Shown: positions 17,552-26,799 of the stretch, piece after piece
Layout of the letters: the number at the start of each line of letters is the position of its first letter
Position numbering within the stretch: position 1 is the stretch's first letter
Source: an uncultured Synergistales bacterium
Lineage (GTDB): Bacteria > Synergistota > Synergistia > Synergistales > Aminobacteriaceae
Direction: 5' to 3'
Length of the DNA stretch: 64,000 bases
Assembly (NCBI GenBank): GCA_905235735.1
Contig: CAJOMU010000007.1
Span: 1-64,000, forward strand
The notes under the pieces: model-generated
The model's database searches: none
What the model was told of the DNA's origin: nothing
What the model saw: only the letters and a program-made list of their open reading frames with translations
Program-made: the position numbers and the translations under genes

Positions 17552-17916
17552 TACTTGGAGGTCGTTACATGGGCAAGAGGGCCTATGCATTGAAGCTCTA
17601 CGGACATTTTGATTATGAGTGCGATTTTGAGAATGAAGACGATATAACAGGCTCAGGATTAATCACGAACATACATATAGGAATCAAAAAACTCATGCTT
17701 AGAGATATAAATCCTCGTGAGTTCTTCATGTCCAGGATTGATTTGCTCAGGCAGTGCGTCATAATCGGCGATGATATTTCCTGCGGAGTGATTCCGATTG
17801 ATGAGTTCGGACGTAAATGGCGTGATGAGACCGGCAAGATATATCAGGAATTAGCGAGGGAAGCAGAGATTGTAGACAGGATATTTGCAGGGTTATCATT
17901 AAGGCTGAAAGGGTGA
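17542..17916 (+). CDS. short CobU-like (adenosylcobinamide kinase/guanylyltransferase-like) protein
   Basis: A 124-residue protein resembling the two ends of CobU: a P-loop-like LILGGRYMGKR at 3-13, and IGDDISCGVIPIDEFGRKWRDETGKIYQELA near 73-104, matching the conserved C-terminal part of that enzyme. CobU is normally about 170-180 residues, and the usual GGxRSGKS Ser/Thr is Arg here, so kinase activity is doubtful. It overlaps cobS, supporting a B12 role. The TTG start at 17542 keeps the P-loop. An ATG at 17569 follows GGAGGT at good spacing and would remove it. The true start decides whether this is a degenerate enzyme or a shortened relative. Confidence 0.6.
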   Translation: MHLILGGRYMGKRAYALKLYGHFDYECDFENEDDITGSGLITNIHIGIKKLMLRDINPREFFMSRIDLLRQCVIIGDDISCGVIPIDEFGRKWRDETGKIYQELAREAEIVDRIFAGLSLRLKG

Positions 17917-17922
17917 GATGAT

Positions 17923-18696
17923 ATGTATGTATTCTTTGACATAGACGGAACGCTGATTAGCCATAGAGGGATTAGCCACATACCAGATGAAACACGAATT
18001 GCAGTGAATGAACTCAAAGCACATGGCCATGTTCCGGCAATCGCAACAGGACGCACGTATTTCCTCGCAAAGAACGCGGCGAAAGAATTCGGAATTGAAT
18101 ATCTAGTGTGTTCGGGAGGATCAGAAGTGATTGTGAGAGGCGAAAAGATTTACGAGAAGTATTTTCCTGATGAGTACATTGAATCGTTCAGGAAGGTTGC
18201 AGATAGATTCCCGAAGGTTAGTGCTGCGGTTGACGATAACTATTTATACGCTGGCAATGCATTCGAGGATTTCTTCGCATACTTCAATTCACAGGCAGGT
18301 TACGACTGTATACGTCCGTTAAGCGAGATGAAACGTGCAATAATTTGTTACATCATGCTTCCTCATGCGATACTTACTCCTGAACACGGGATATTCTATT
18401 CACCTCCTGAAGGTGTACGTCTTGAACTCATGCATCAGTTCACGGAGGCGAGACATGCAAGTGCATCGAAATGGAACGGAATAGAAATGCTGATTGCGAG
18501 TGAAGGTGCAAGTCTTGATGATGTGATTGTGTTCGGAGACGGCCCTAATGATATTGAGATGATTGAACGTGCGAAGATTGGTGTTGCTGTTGAACGTGCA
18601 AGTGAAGACGTGAAGATACATGCAGATTATGTATGTGAAGATATTGATGACGGAGGAATATTGAAGGCATGTAAATATCTTGGCCTGATTGCATAA
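17923..18696 (+). CDS. HAD-superfamily (Cof-type) phosphatase
   Basis: A 257-residue haloacid-dehalogenase hydrolase of the Cof type. The nucleophile motif DIDGTL is at residues 5-10, the motif II Ser/Thr region ATGR near 42-45, a cap domain in the middle, and the motif IV segment FGDGPNDIEM near 204-213. The expected reaction is hydrolysis of a small phosphorylated metabolite. It starts 6 bases after the cobU-like gene with an AAGGGTGAG ribosome site, so it is in the same unit as cobS. That position allows, but does not prove, a role as the missing cobalamin-phosphate phosphatase. Confidence 0.85.
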   Translation: MYVFFDIDGTLISHRGISHIPDETRIAVNELKAHGHVPAIATGRTYFLAKNAAKEFGIEYLVCSGGSEVIVRGEKIYEKYFPDEYIESFRKVADRFPKVSAAVDDNYLYAGNAFEDFFAYFNSQAGYDCIRPLSEMKRAIICYIMLPHAILTPEHGIFYSPPEGVRLELMHQFTEARHASASKWNGIEMLIASEGASLDDVIVFGDGPNDIEMIERAKIGVAVERASEDVKIHADYVCEDIDDGGILKACKYLGLIA

Positions 18697-18880
18697 ATAG
18701 CCTCCGCAGAAACCGTGTAATGAGTGTTCTGACCCGTCCCTAATAAGACATTTAAGCCTGTGGCATCAGCCTGAAGTAAACGAGTGTTGGCTCAGAACGT
18801 AATCACCATCACGTGAATCCGCAGAAGCATGTGATAAATTATATCAGGTTTTGAAAATTTTCAATGCGAGGTTTTGAATC
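18697..18880 (+). other. 184-base intergenic region with strong secondary-structure potential
   Basis: No open frame fits here. GTTCTGA (18725-18731) pairs exactly with TCAGAAC (18792-18798). ATCACGTG (18808-18815) pairs with CATGTGAT (18828-18835, one G-U) around a 12-base loop. TCCGCAGAA occurs twice as a direct repeat (18703-18711 and 18818-18826). It may be a small RNA or a leader of the gene at 18881. I could not match it to a known riboswitch, and a 6S-like fold is not convincing. Confidence 0.35.
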
Positions 18881-20338
18881 ATGATAAAAAACTTCAGACG
18901 TGCCTTTGTTCTCTCTCTTTCTATCTTTCTGTTGAACTTTGGCACAGCACATTCAGTAACACGTTATGAGTTCCTCTCGAACTTAGTCACTGCAAGAGGA
19001 TTAGACTGGAGCGATTCAGAAGAAGCACAGTACAATGACGGTGCAGGTTTCATTCTCAAAAGCGGATACGTAACTGATGATGTAGAACGTCTTGACGGCA
19101 ATGTAACTAGGCGTGAAGTACTTCGCTGGTGCATTCAGTCTCTCGGTTTAACGTTCGAGGCAGAATTACTTTCTGATTATCCGTTACCCTTTGAAGATGC
19201 AAAGAAGCTGACAGAATTCGAGCGGGGATGTCTTGTAGTTGCGTCCAACATGAACCCTCCGATATTCACTTACGATGATAAGTTCAGAGGGAATGACGCA
19301 TTAACTCCCAATGAAGCCAGAGACATCTATAATGCTGTCAGGAATGCAAGCAGAAATTTCACGTTCGATATGGTTCGCAATCCACTTAAAGGTCTTCGTG
19401 TATTCATTCACCGTGAAGGAGTTCCCACAGGCTACCCTCAATGGAGAGTATACGTTACAGGACTGAGCACTAAAGGCAGTGCAGAAGACGCGAAGAATGT
19501 CCTCAAGACACAGGGATATGATGTCAGCGTGATATATTCAGAAGGTTCATACGGATTCAGGACACAGAAGATTGATGACTATAATAAGGTCAGAAGGTTA
19601 CTTGCATACGTGAAGCTGAGAAAATTACGCGCAAGAGTTTTACCCTCAATGACGAACACGAACATGCAAATAGTTCCAAAGTTCTGGGTTATGCTGGTGA
19701 TCGATCCGTCTTACTGGAAGATTCAGCCAATCGCATCATATCTTGGCCCTAACGATTTAGCTCCGCTCTCACGAATCAATTCAGAGAATGAAGCAGGTGC
19801 ATCAATCAATGCAGGTTTCTTCGCTGTAACCAAAGGCGGCAAAGGTTATCCGATTGGAATACTGAAGGTATCAGGAAGGCTTGTGAATGAAGCATACGAG
19901 AATCGCGGCTGTCTAGGCTGGAATAATGATAATGACGAAGCTGTATTTGCAGTTGCATCTGAGGAAGCTCATTCATGGTTCGACATGAACAATGTCATTC
20001 AGGCAGGCCCGTTACTGCTCGAAAATGGAATACCTTCAATGCATGATGAGGGTTTCAATAATTCATTCATATCAGCAAGACATCCTAGATCTGCTGTAGG
20101 TCTCACGAATAAAGGTGAATGGGTTTTCCTGGCAGTAGACGGCAGGAATGGAATGCATTCATCAGGAGCAACGATAAGCGAACTCACAGATATATTAAGA
20201 GCCAGAAACATAGTGTATGCATTGAATCTCGACGGAGGCGGCTCAACTGAGATAATAATCAACGGAAGGATATACAACATGCCTTCTGATGGCCATGAAC
20301 GCAATATAAGTTACGCATTAGGTGCCTTATCTCGTTAA
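18881..20338 (+). CDS. secreted protein with C-terminal phosphodiester glycosidase (NAGPA) domain
   Basis: A 485-residue exported protein with a signal peptide (about 1-24). Residues 27-150 look like divergent S-layer-homology units (TRYEFLSNLVTARGL; GNVTRREVLRWCIQSLGL). A SPOR-like stretch (WRVYVTGLSTKGSAEDAKNVLKTQGY) lies near 185-240. The C-terminal half is a phosphodiester glycosidase domain (NAGPA, formerly DUF2233): INAGFF near 305, RHPRSAVGL near 400, DGR, and YALNLDGGGSTE near 445-456. This suggests an enzyme acting on a wall or surface glycan. A GAGG ribosome site precedes the ATG. Confidence 0.8.
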   Translation: MIKNFRRAFVLSLSIFLLNFGTAHSVTRYEFLSNLVTARGLDWSDSEEAQYNDGAGFILKSGYVTDDVERLDGNVTRREVLRWCIQSLGLTFEAELLSDYPLPFEDAKKLTEFERGCLVVASNMNPPIFTYDDKFRGNDALTPNEARDIYNAVRNASRNFTFDMVRNPLKGLRVFIHREGVPTGYPQWRVYVTGLSTKGSAEDAKNVLKTQGYDVSVIYSEGSYGFRTQKIDDYNKVRRLLAYVKLRKLRARVLPSMTNTNMQIVPKFWVMLVIDPSYWKIQPIASYLGPNDLAPLSRINSENEAGASINAGFFAVTKGGKGYPIGILKVSGRLVNEAYENRGCLGWNNDNDEAVFAVASEEAHSWFDMNNVIQAGPLLLENGIPSMHDEGFNNSFISARHPRSAVGLTNKGEWVFLAVDGRNGMHSSGATISELTDILRARNIVYALNLDGGGSTEIIINGRIYNMPSDGHERNISYALGALSR

Positions 20339-20398
20339 TCAGAAAAATGTGCTACAATACACGAAAATTTATAGACAATTGAAAGGTTGTGTAAATTT

Positions 20399-20953
20399 AT
20401 GAAAAAATTTGTAGTATTCGCTTTACTTATTGCACTTATAGCGGCTCTGTCAGTTCCAGCAATGGCATGGGATGCATCAAAACAGAAGGAACTCGGTCAG
20501 GACAGGAACAAAATGACATGGTATATTCTCGATTACGGCAAGGATTCAAACGGTGTACCCTTCGCAGTAGCAAGGAAATATTACACCAACACCACGATCA
20601 AGAATGAGACGATTGAACTTCTCATGTCAAAGTTCGGAATTTCTCCTGAAGTTGCCGGCAGTTTATACTTCACTGAGTACGGCTATGAGTACACGGCTGA
20701 CGGAAAGCAGTTCGCACAGACGTATGTGCGTCATTATGACATGCTTGGCAATGAGATTCACGGAACTGTTTACGATGACAGCACAGAGGCAACCAAGAAG
20801 AATTTTATCGCTCTTTCAGCAGTTGCAGGATCAACACCAGCGAAGGCAGCAAACTATGTGTTCGGAAGGAATGTAGCACCAGCGAAGAAATCAGCACCAG
20901 CAAAGAGCAGCACAGTCCCTGCAAAGAGAGTAGTACGCTCAAAGCAGAAGTAA
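20399..20953 (+). CDS. small secreted protein of unknown function
   Basis: A 184-residue protein with a clear signal peptide ending VPAMA (about residue 21). The mature part is unrecognised: WYILDYGKDSNGVPFAVARKYY, then a Tyr-rich section. The tail from about 150 is rich in Ala, Pro and Lys (PAKKSAPAKSS) and strongly basic, like tails that bind nucleic acid or cell-wall polymers. The ATG at 20399 with AAAGG ahead is preferred over an upstream TTG. A TACAAT (20353-20358) preceded by TG may be its -10. It has its own terminator. Confidence 0.75.
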   Translation: MKKFVVFALLIALIAALSVPAMAWDASKQKELGQDRNKMTWYILDYGKDSNGVPFAVARKYYTNTTIKNETIELLMSKFGISPEVAGSLYFTEYGYEYTADGKQFAQTYVRHYDMLGNEIHGTVYDDSTEATKKNFIALSAVAGSTPAKAANYVFGRNVAPAKKSAPAKSSTVPAKRVVRSKQK

Positions 20954-20978
20954 TATAGGACTGAAAGAACCTTCACAG

Positions 20979-21014
20979 CTCCTCCTGAAATAAATTCGGG
21001 GGGAGTTTTTTTTT
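20979..21014 (+). terminator. intrinsic terminator after the small secreted protein
   Basis: An 11-bp stem CTCCTCCTGAA / TTCGGGGGGAG (two G-U pairs) is followed by nine T. Confidence 0.9.
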
Positions 21015-21035
21015 ATGAGAGAATTAATGAGGGGA

Positions 21036-22466
21036 TTAATACGCTCCTTTTTTGCTTATTACAGCGTGTACTGTCTTCATAAGAATGACTATATCAAGCC
21101 ATAATGACCAGTTCCTTATGTAGTATAAATTCATTTCACGGCGTATCTCTGTATCAATATCACTTCTTCCGCTTACCTGCCAGAAACCAGTCATGCCGGG
21201 TTTAACTGTGTATATCTTTCTTGCAATGTAATCACCATACGCAAAATCTACATCCTTCTGCATTAATGGTCTTGGCCCTACGAGGCTCATTTCTCCTCTG
21301 AGAACGTTGAATATCTGCGGAAGTTCATCTATGCTTGTCCTTCTGAGAAGTGCTCCTATTTTTGTGAGTCTTGGATCGTGTTTAAGTTTTATGCCCTTCT
21401 GATAGTCTGCTAATATCTTAGGGTCTTTGAATAATTCTTCCGTACGTTTATCTGCATCAGTGTACATCGTCCTGAACTTGTAGACTTTGAACTTCTTAAC
21501 CTTCCAGCCAACTCTTTCCTGAATGAATAATGCAGGCCCTCCGTCTTCACGCTTTATCCTCCATGCTGCCCATAACATTACGGGTGAAAAGATTATCAGC
21601 GCAACTAACGCACCAGTGTAATCCATGATGCCCTTGATGAATCGATTTAAAGGATTTAATAATCCCTGTGAGGCAGAGATTACCGGCATTCCGTCAACGT
21701 CTCTGATTGATGCTGAAAATGTTGTGAGCATATACATGTCAGGAATATAATGCACCTGTCTCACATGAAACTCTACCATGTCGAGAATGTGCGTTAAAAG
21801 ATTTCGTGATGCTGTCGATATTGCAACTGCTGCCTCATCTATTCTGTGCTCACTGTAGATTCTCTCGAACTCATCAAGACGGCCAAGTACAGGAAAGCCT
21901 GCGATTAATTTTTCCTGTTTGCTTTCATCATCATCAAGGAAGCCTACAACTTTACATGCTGTGAATGGATGCTCAATGATTTTTTCTGCAAATATCTCTC
22001 CTGTTCTGCCTGCACCAAGTATGATTATGTTCGTTGAGAGAATTCCGAGTGCAAAGAATATCCTTCTGAATGCATAACGAGCGGTTAAACATAATGGAAC
22101 GAAGATTAATATTCCAGACGCAATAATGAAACGGGACATATTAAATTTCTGTGAGTAGAGATACAGGACAATCACGAGCAGAATCAACGCAGCAGATTTA
22201 AGAATAGCTTTAAGTTCATCCCATAGAATCCAATTTCTGAAATCATATAACGAATTGAAATAGAAAACTGCGAGCATAGTACCAGTAAAAAAGGCTCTTG
22301 TCTCAAAACTGAATTCGCGAGGCTCTCTTCCTGAAAGCCAGAATGTCATTATTATTGAGAAACTGAACCAGTAAATCGCTGTATCAATGACAGCCTGTGA
22401 AAATGCAAGAATGCTTCTAATAAATCCTGAATTATTCTTCACAATCAAGATTGTTATGCCTTTCAT
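21036..22466 (-). CDS. undecaprenyl-phosphate sugar phosphotransferase (WbaP/CpsE type)
   Basis: A membrane enzyme that loads the first sugar phosphate onto the lipid carrier in surface polysaccharide synthesis. About five N-terminal membrane segments are followed by a CoA-binding/Rossmann-like section ([18 protein letters not shown]). The C-terminal bacterial sugar-transferase domain carries KRLDYTGAL-like membrane entry, [49 protein letters not shown] and [14 protein letters not shown]. The frame is open to an ATG at 22538, but that would overlap the divergent MATE promoter. I use the ATG at 22466; a TTG at 22448 behind AAAGG is also possible. Confidence 0.9.
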   Translation of the reverse strand: MKGITILIVKNNSGFIRSILAFSQAVIDTAIYWFSFSIIMTFWLSGREPREFSFETRAFFTGTMLAVFYFNSLYDFRNWILWDELKAILKSAALILLVIVLYLYSQKFNMSRFIIASGILIFVPLCLTARYAFRRIFFALGILSTNIIILGAGRTGEIFAEKIIEHPFTACKVVGFLDDDESKQEKLIAGFPVLGRLDEFERIYSEHRIDEAAVAISTASRNLLTHILDMVEFHVRQVHYIPDMYMLTTFSASIRDVDGMPVISASQGLLNPLNRFIKGIMDYTGALVALIIFSPVMLWAAWRIKREDGGPALFIQERVGWKVKKFKVYKFRTMYTDADKRTEELFKDPKILADYQKGIKLKHDPRLTKIGALLRRTSIDELPQIFNVLRGEMSLVGPRPLMQKDVDFAYGDYIARKIYTVKPGMTGFWQVSGRSDIDTEIRREMNLYYIRNWSLWLDIVILMKTVHAVISKKGAY

Positions 22467-22538
22467 AATTATAAAACGATTTTTAGGTAGTATATCACGA
22501 TCAGTTTTTGCTATACCAGTTATATCTCTGCATAACAT

Positions 22539-22547
22539 TGCTATAAT
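22539..22547 (+). promoter_or_regulatory. extended -10 promoter of the MATE gene
   Basis: TGCTATAAT is a perfect extended -10, about 34 bases before the MATE start. The -35 is weak, as is common for this class. Confidence 0.55.
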
Positions 22548-22580
22548 GAACTAAATCATTCTCAGGAGAAATGAATCACA

Positions 22581-23930
22581 ATGCAGAAGAATATATTAGG
22601 TGCTCAGGATAAGAAGTTTATCATGATGACCACGCAGTCAGTCGAAAAATTAGTGTGCCGTCTTGCAGTCCCCTCAATAATCACAATGATGATAAGTGCA
22701 ATATACAACATGGCCGACACGTTTTATGTCGCAAGGATAGATGTGCAATCACCTGCCGCAGTCGGAATAGTATTCTCGTACATGGCATTCATACAGGCAA
22801 TAGCATTCTTCTTCGGACACGGAAGCGCAAATTACATCTCGCGTGCATTGGGAGCAAAGAACCGTGAAGGTGCAGCAGTGATAGCATCAACAGGATTCTT
22901 CACGTCATTCATTGCAGGGGTTTTAATTGCATCATTGGGATTCATCTTCATGGAACCTCTGCTTAAACTCTTAGGCTCAACTGAAACTATCATGCCTCAT
23001 GCACGAGCATACTTCAGATATATTTTAATTGGAACACCGTTAATCATGTCGTCATTCGTGATGAACAATCAAATGCGCTTTCAGGGTAATGCATTCACAT
23101 CAATGCTGGGAATAACCTTCGGAGCAGTGCTGAATATAATTTTAGATCCGATATTCATATTCACGTTCGGAATGGGCGTATCAGGTGCATCATTTGCTAC
23201 TATGCTGTCTCAATGTGTGAGCTTCGTGATTCTCTTCTGGCTTACAGGACGAGGAGACGGAATAAAACTCAACATCAGGAACTTCAGGCCTACGTTTGCA
23301 CATTACAGGGAGATAACCGCAGGAGGATTCCCTTCATTAGGTCGTCAGGGGCTTGCGAGTTTTGCACTTGCGTACATGAATCAGCTTGCGGGTATTTATG
23401 GTGATGCTGCTATAGCTGCGTTATCCATAGTGAACAGGGTAATAATGTTCTCAACGTCAATGGTCTTAGGGTTCGGTCAAGGGTTTCAACCTGTATGCGG
23501 ATTCAATTACGGGGCAAAGGAATTCTTGCGTGTGAAGCGGGCATTTTGGTTCACGATAATGGTAACGAGTGTATATTGTTTAGTGCTGAGTGTATTGGGA
23601 TATATCTTCGCTGAGAATATCATTGCAGTCTTCAGACCTGACGACACAGCTTTAATCTCTCTGGCTTCACGTGCCTTACGATATGAATGCATAGTCTACA
23701 CTACAGTAGGATTCGTTACTATCTCGAACATGTACCTTCAGAGCATACGCAAGACAGTGAGAGCTAGTATACTTGCGGCCTCACGTCAGGGATTCTTGCT
23801 GTTCATTTCACTTCACATCGGGATGATGTTCTTCGGTCTGACTGGAATAATCACAGCACAGCCTATGTCTGATGCATTGACGTTTCTGATTGCGATTCCG
23901 TTTTCATTCAGTGCACTCAATGAGAGTTAA
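22581..23930 (+). CDS. MATE-family efflux transporter
   Basis: A 449-residue multidrug/cation antiporter with about twelve membrane helices in two similar halves. The N-terminal half shows LAVPSIITMMISAIYNMADTFYVAR and GHGSANYISRALGAKN; the second half shows GGFPSLGRQGLASFALAYMNQLAG and GFGQGFQPVCGFNYGAK. The substrate is unknown. AGGAGA lies 12 bases before the ATG. It is divergent from the sugar transferase. A second, only distantly similar MATE gene lies at 61025-62377. Confidence 0.93.
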   Translation: MQKNILGAQDKKFIMMTTQSVEKLVCRLAVPSIITMMISAIYNMADTFYVARIDVQSPAAVGIVFSYMAFIQAIAFFFGHGSANYISRALGAKNREGAAVIASTGFFTSFIAGVLIASLGFIFMEPLLKLLGSTETIMPHARAYFRYILIGTPLIMSSFVMNNQMRFQGNAFTSMLGITFGAVLNIILDPIFIFTFGMGVSGASFATMLSQCVSFVILFWLTGRGDGIKLNIRNFRPTFAHYREITAGGFPSLGRQGLASFALAYMNQLAGIYGDAAIAALSIVNRVIMFSTSMVLGFGQGFQPVCGFNYGAKEFLRVKRAFWFTIMVTSVYCLVLSVLGYIFAENIIAVFRPDDTALISLASRALRYECIVYTTVGFVTISNMYLQSIRKTVRASILAASRQGFLLFISLHIGMMFFGLTGIITAQPMSDALTFLIAIPFSFSALNES

Positions 23931-23962
23931 TGAGAGCTGAAGAAAAATGTTTCTCCTTTTAT

Positions 23963-23991
23963 TTTACAGATAACTAGAGTAGTATTATTAT
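23963..23991 (+). promoter_or_regulatory. sigma-70-type promoter of the papain-like protease gene
   Basis: TTTACA and TATTAT are separated by 17 bases, followed by an AAGGAGG ribosome site just before the ATG. Confidence 0.55.
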
Positions 23992-24028
23992 TGCAGTTGA
24001 TACTATGTAAAAGCAAGGAGGTTTTATC

Positions 24029-26746
24029 ATGTACACTCTAAGGAAACATACAAAGACTTTAATCCTCGCATTCTTATTTTGTGTTTTGTATTCATTCTCA
24101 GCGTTTGCAGATGTCGTTACAGTACGTGAATCTGCACCGTTAAACCCAGAATTCTTGCAATGGCAGGAAGATCAGCAGTCAGTATCAGTGAATAGCCATG
24201 TGTACAACGTCAATTCTTCTGCATCAGGCAAGACTTATGCAAAAGGTTACATACCTTCACCTGTGAATCGTTCTCATCTTTCAGCCAGCACTCCGAAAGT
24301 TAATGCAGGCATTTATAATGTGAAGGCTTCTGCGTTACCTTCAGCATATGATCTCAGAACTTATAGCAAAGTTACTCCCGTCAGAGATCAGAATCCTTAC
24401 GGGACATGCTGGGCGTTCGCTTCAATCGGAGCAATTGAGAGCAATTATTTGTCTCAAGGTTTGTCATCTTCCTCTAACATAGACTTATCTGAACTTCATT
24501 TATCATGGTTCGCCTACAAAGACCCTGAAAGAGGAAACAGTTTCACTATCAGTCAGTCAGGTTACTACTATACCAATAGCACTGTCCTTAATTACGGAGG
24601 CAACGTTGATATTAGTATCGCTTATCTCTCACGAATGGCAGGGCCTGTGAAAGAATCGTCAATGCCATATTTATCAGCTCAATTCGTCCGAAGCGATGCG
24701 AAACCTTCCGATTATTTTCCTCTCGCACTCAGGCTTAAAGATGCATACACTCTCGGTGATATAACGACAGCAAGCGAAAGAGTAACTCGAATTCCAGTAC
24801 TCAAGGAATTTATCATGAATAACGGAGCTGCTGTGATAAATTATTATGCAGGAAATGGCGCATATACATCATCAGGTACGAGTGTGCCAGCATACTTCGA
24901 TAATTCAGGAAGTTATCCAGATCATGCAGTTCTTGCTGTTGGGTGGGACGATAACTTTTCACGCAATAATTTCACTGGACGCACTAAACCTTCATCTAAT
25001 GGAGCATGGCTTGTGAAAAATTCATGGGGATCGAACTGGGGAGATTCGGGTTACTTCTGGATATCGTATGAGCAGAATATTTATTCAATTACATCATTCT
25101 GTGTTGGTGAACCCAATGATGACATCAAACACTACGGACATGATGCACTTGGCCATATAGGAAGCATGAGCGATAACTGGGCAGCAAATGTATTCAAGGC
25201 TGAACGTGATAATGAAGCGGTCGGTGAAGCAGGCTTTTACACACTGGATAACAATGTGAACTACGAGATATATATTTATGACTTAGGAACAGCTAAACCT
25301 TCATATCCTGTTCCCTCAAACCTGAACTCGTACAAAGCAAAAATTTCCGGCACAGAGACATATGCAGGTTATCATACGAAGAGCTTCAATAAACTTATAC
25401 CGATAAGCAAGGATCATTATTTCTCTGTAGTCGTGAACATGAACACTTCGTACAGATACCCCACAGCAATAGAAGAAGCATATATGAATTACGCAAGTCC
25501 TGTCATAAATTCTGGTGAAAGCTGGTTTGCAAGCTACAGCAATGGAATTCCTCCACAAAGCAGATGGACAGACGGAACAGTGATTAGGTACACCGGAAGA
25601 TACTCACCTGCGAACGCATGCATAAAGGCATTTACATTTCTGACTGATACGAATACACCATCAGTTGAGCCTGCCTCAGCAGACACTGAACCAGAACCAA
25701 CACCGACACCTACACCAGAACCGACACCTGAGCCTAAGCCAACACCGACACCTACACCAACGCCTACACCTGAACCAGAACCAACGCCTGAACCTTTACC
25801 GTCATCATATAAGGCTCCGAAGATAAAAACATCCTCGCTTCCTCGTGCAGTAACAGGGACAGAATATACGGCACAGCTCAAAGCGTCTGGCAGTGAACCA
25901 ATGACATGGACAGCTGAAGGACTTCCTGAAGGACTAACGATAAATTCATCAACGGGTGCAATATCAGGAATACCTGTAAATGATTTCAGCGGAAAATTCA
26001 ACGCGTCTGTCTCAAACTTAGCGGGCACGTACACAAAGGCAGTACGTATTACGGTCAAATCAAAGAAGCCGTCAATCACGACGAAAACTCTTCCTCAAGG
26101 GACAGAGAATCAGAGCTACAATGTACAGCTCACAGCAACAGGAAGCCCAAGAATAACATGGTCGTATACCGGCACTTTACCCAAAGGTCTGACGCTTAAT
26201 TCTTCAGGATTGATTGAAGGAATACCAAAGGAATATGGCAAGTTCACAATCTATGCTATAGCCTCAAACAGTGCTGGCAAAGCTAAACGAAAATTAGTGC
26301 TTACGATTGAGGAAAATTACGATTTGTTTAGCGATGATGATTGGTTTAATGACGACTGGTTTAACGATGATTGGTGGTGGTGGTGGTTCTACGGAAAGCC
26401 AGCCTCAGTTTCAAGCGTTCCTGAAAACGTAAACAGCAATGGAGGGAACACTTCAATACGCATAACAGAACTTCATGTTGTGAGTGATGATGTATTGAAG
26501 CAAGGCACAGATCGTGATGAAGATATTGTTGAAGTGAGAGCAGGTATGCCTGTTAGATTCATTGCTGGAGATTCGGCGTATGACATGAAGGTTTACGTTG
26601 ATGATGAACTTATTGAAGACATAACCGTATCTGAAAATGGAGAGTTCACAGTTCCGGCAGATATTGTGCATAACGGATTCAAAGTTCAGGTTAAAGCCAA
26701 AGGATTTGAATCGCATGAGCTTTATGTCAACGCAATTGAACAGTAA
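24029..26746 (+). CDS. secreted papain-like (C1) cysteine protease with Pro-Thr linker and Ig-like repeats
   Basis: A 905-residue exported protease. After a signal peptide (about 1-27, ending SAFA) and a propeptide-like section, the C1 domain has C127 (in PYGTCWAFASIG), H299 (in DHAVLAVGWDD) and N331 (in LVKNSWGSNWG). A following beta-rich domain may be lectin-like. A Pro/Thr/Glu linker lies near 553-592. Two He_PIG Ig-like repeats follow (GLPEGLTINSSTGAISGIP; TLPKGLTLNSSGLIEGIP). A short acidic, Trp-rich block (about 769-788) joins a final beta domain. It probably works at the cell surface or in the medium on host or dietary protein. AAGGAGG sits before the ATG. Confidence 0.9.
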   Translation: MYTLRKHTKTLILAFLFCVLYSFSAFADVVTVRESAPLNPEFLQWQEDQQSVSVNSHVYNVNSSASGKTYAKGYIPSPVNRSHLSASTPKVNAGIYNVKASALPSAYDLRTYSKVTPVRDQNPYGTCWAFASIGAIESNYLSQGLSSSSNIDLSELHLSWFAYKDPERGNSFTISQSGYYYTNSTVLNYGGNVDISIAYLSRMAGPVKESSMPYLSAQFVRSDAKPSDYFPLALRLKDAYTLGDITTASERVTRIPVLKEFIMNNGAAVINYYAGNGAYTSSGTSVPAYFDNSGSYPDHAVLAVGWDDNFSRNNFTGRTKPSSNGAWLVKNSWGSNWGDSGYFWISYEQNIYSITSFCVGEPNDDIKHYGHDALGHIGSMSDNWAANVFKAERDNEAVGEAGFYTLDNNVNYEIYIYDLGTAKPSYPVPSNLNSYKAKISGTETYAGYHTKSFNKLIPISKDHYFSVVVNMNTSYRYPTAIEEAYMNYASPVINSGESWFASYSNGIPPQSRWTDGTVIRYTGRYSPANACIKAFTFLTDTNTPSVEPASADTEPEPTPTPTPEPTPEPKPTPTPTPTPTPEPEPTPEPLPSSYKAPKIKTSSLPRAVTGTEYTAQLKASGSEPMTWTAEGLPEGLTINSSTGAISGIPVNDFSGKFNASVSNLAGTYTKAVRITVKSKKPSITTKTLPQGTENQSYNVQLTATGSPRITWSYTGTLPKGLTLNSSGLIEGIPKEYGKFTIYAIASNSAGKAKRKLVLTIEENYDLFSDDDWFNDDWFNDDWWWWWFYGKPASVSSVPENVNSNGGNTSIRITELHVVSDDVLKQGTDRDEDIVEVRAGMPVRFIAGDSAYDMKVYVDDELIEDITVSENGEFTVPADIVHNGFKVQVKAKGFESHELYVNAIEQ

Positions 26747-26760
26747 CATCTGAATACTAA

Positions 26761-26793
26761 AGAGGCTCCGTTTAAAGCGGGGTCTCTTTTTTT
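26761..26793 (+). terminator. intrinsic terminator after the papain-like protease
   Basis: A 10-bp stem AGAGGCTCCG / CGGGGTCTCT (two G-U pairs) is followed by a run of T. Confidence 0.85.
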
Positions 26794-26799
26794 CATGAA

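Noticed and set aside
18697-18880. 6S RNA or cobalamin riboswitch
   Set aside because: Some words resemble 6S RNA, but the ends carry a direct rather than an inverted repeat, and no B12-box pattern was found.
22467-22538. Longer start for the sugar transferase
   Set aside because: It has no ribosome site and overlaps the divergent MATE promoter; the first membrane helix begins after 22466.
25680-25800. Second phase-variable repeat (Pro/Thr/Glu linker in the papain-like protease)
   Set aside because: The units are multiples of three, so length changes do not alter the frame; it is a flexible linker.
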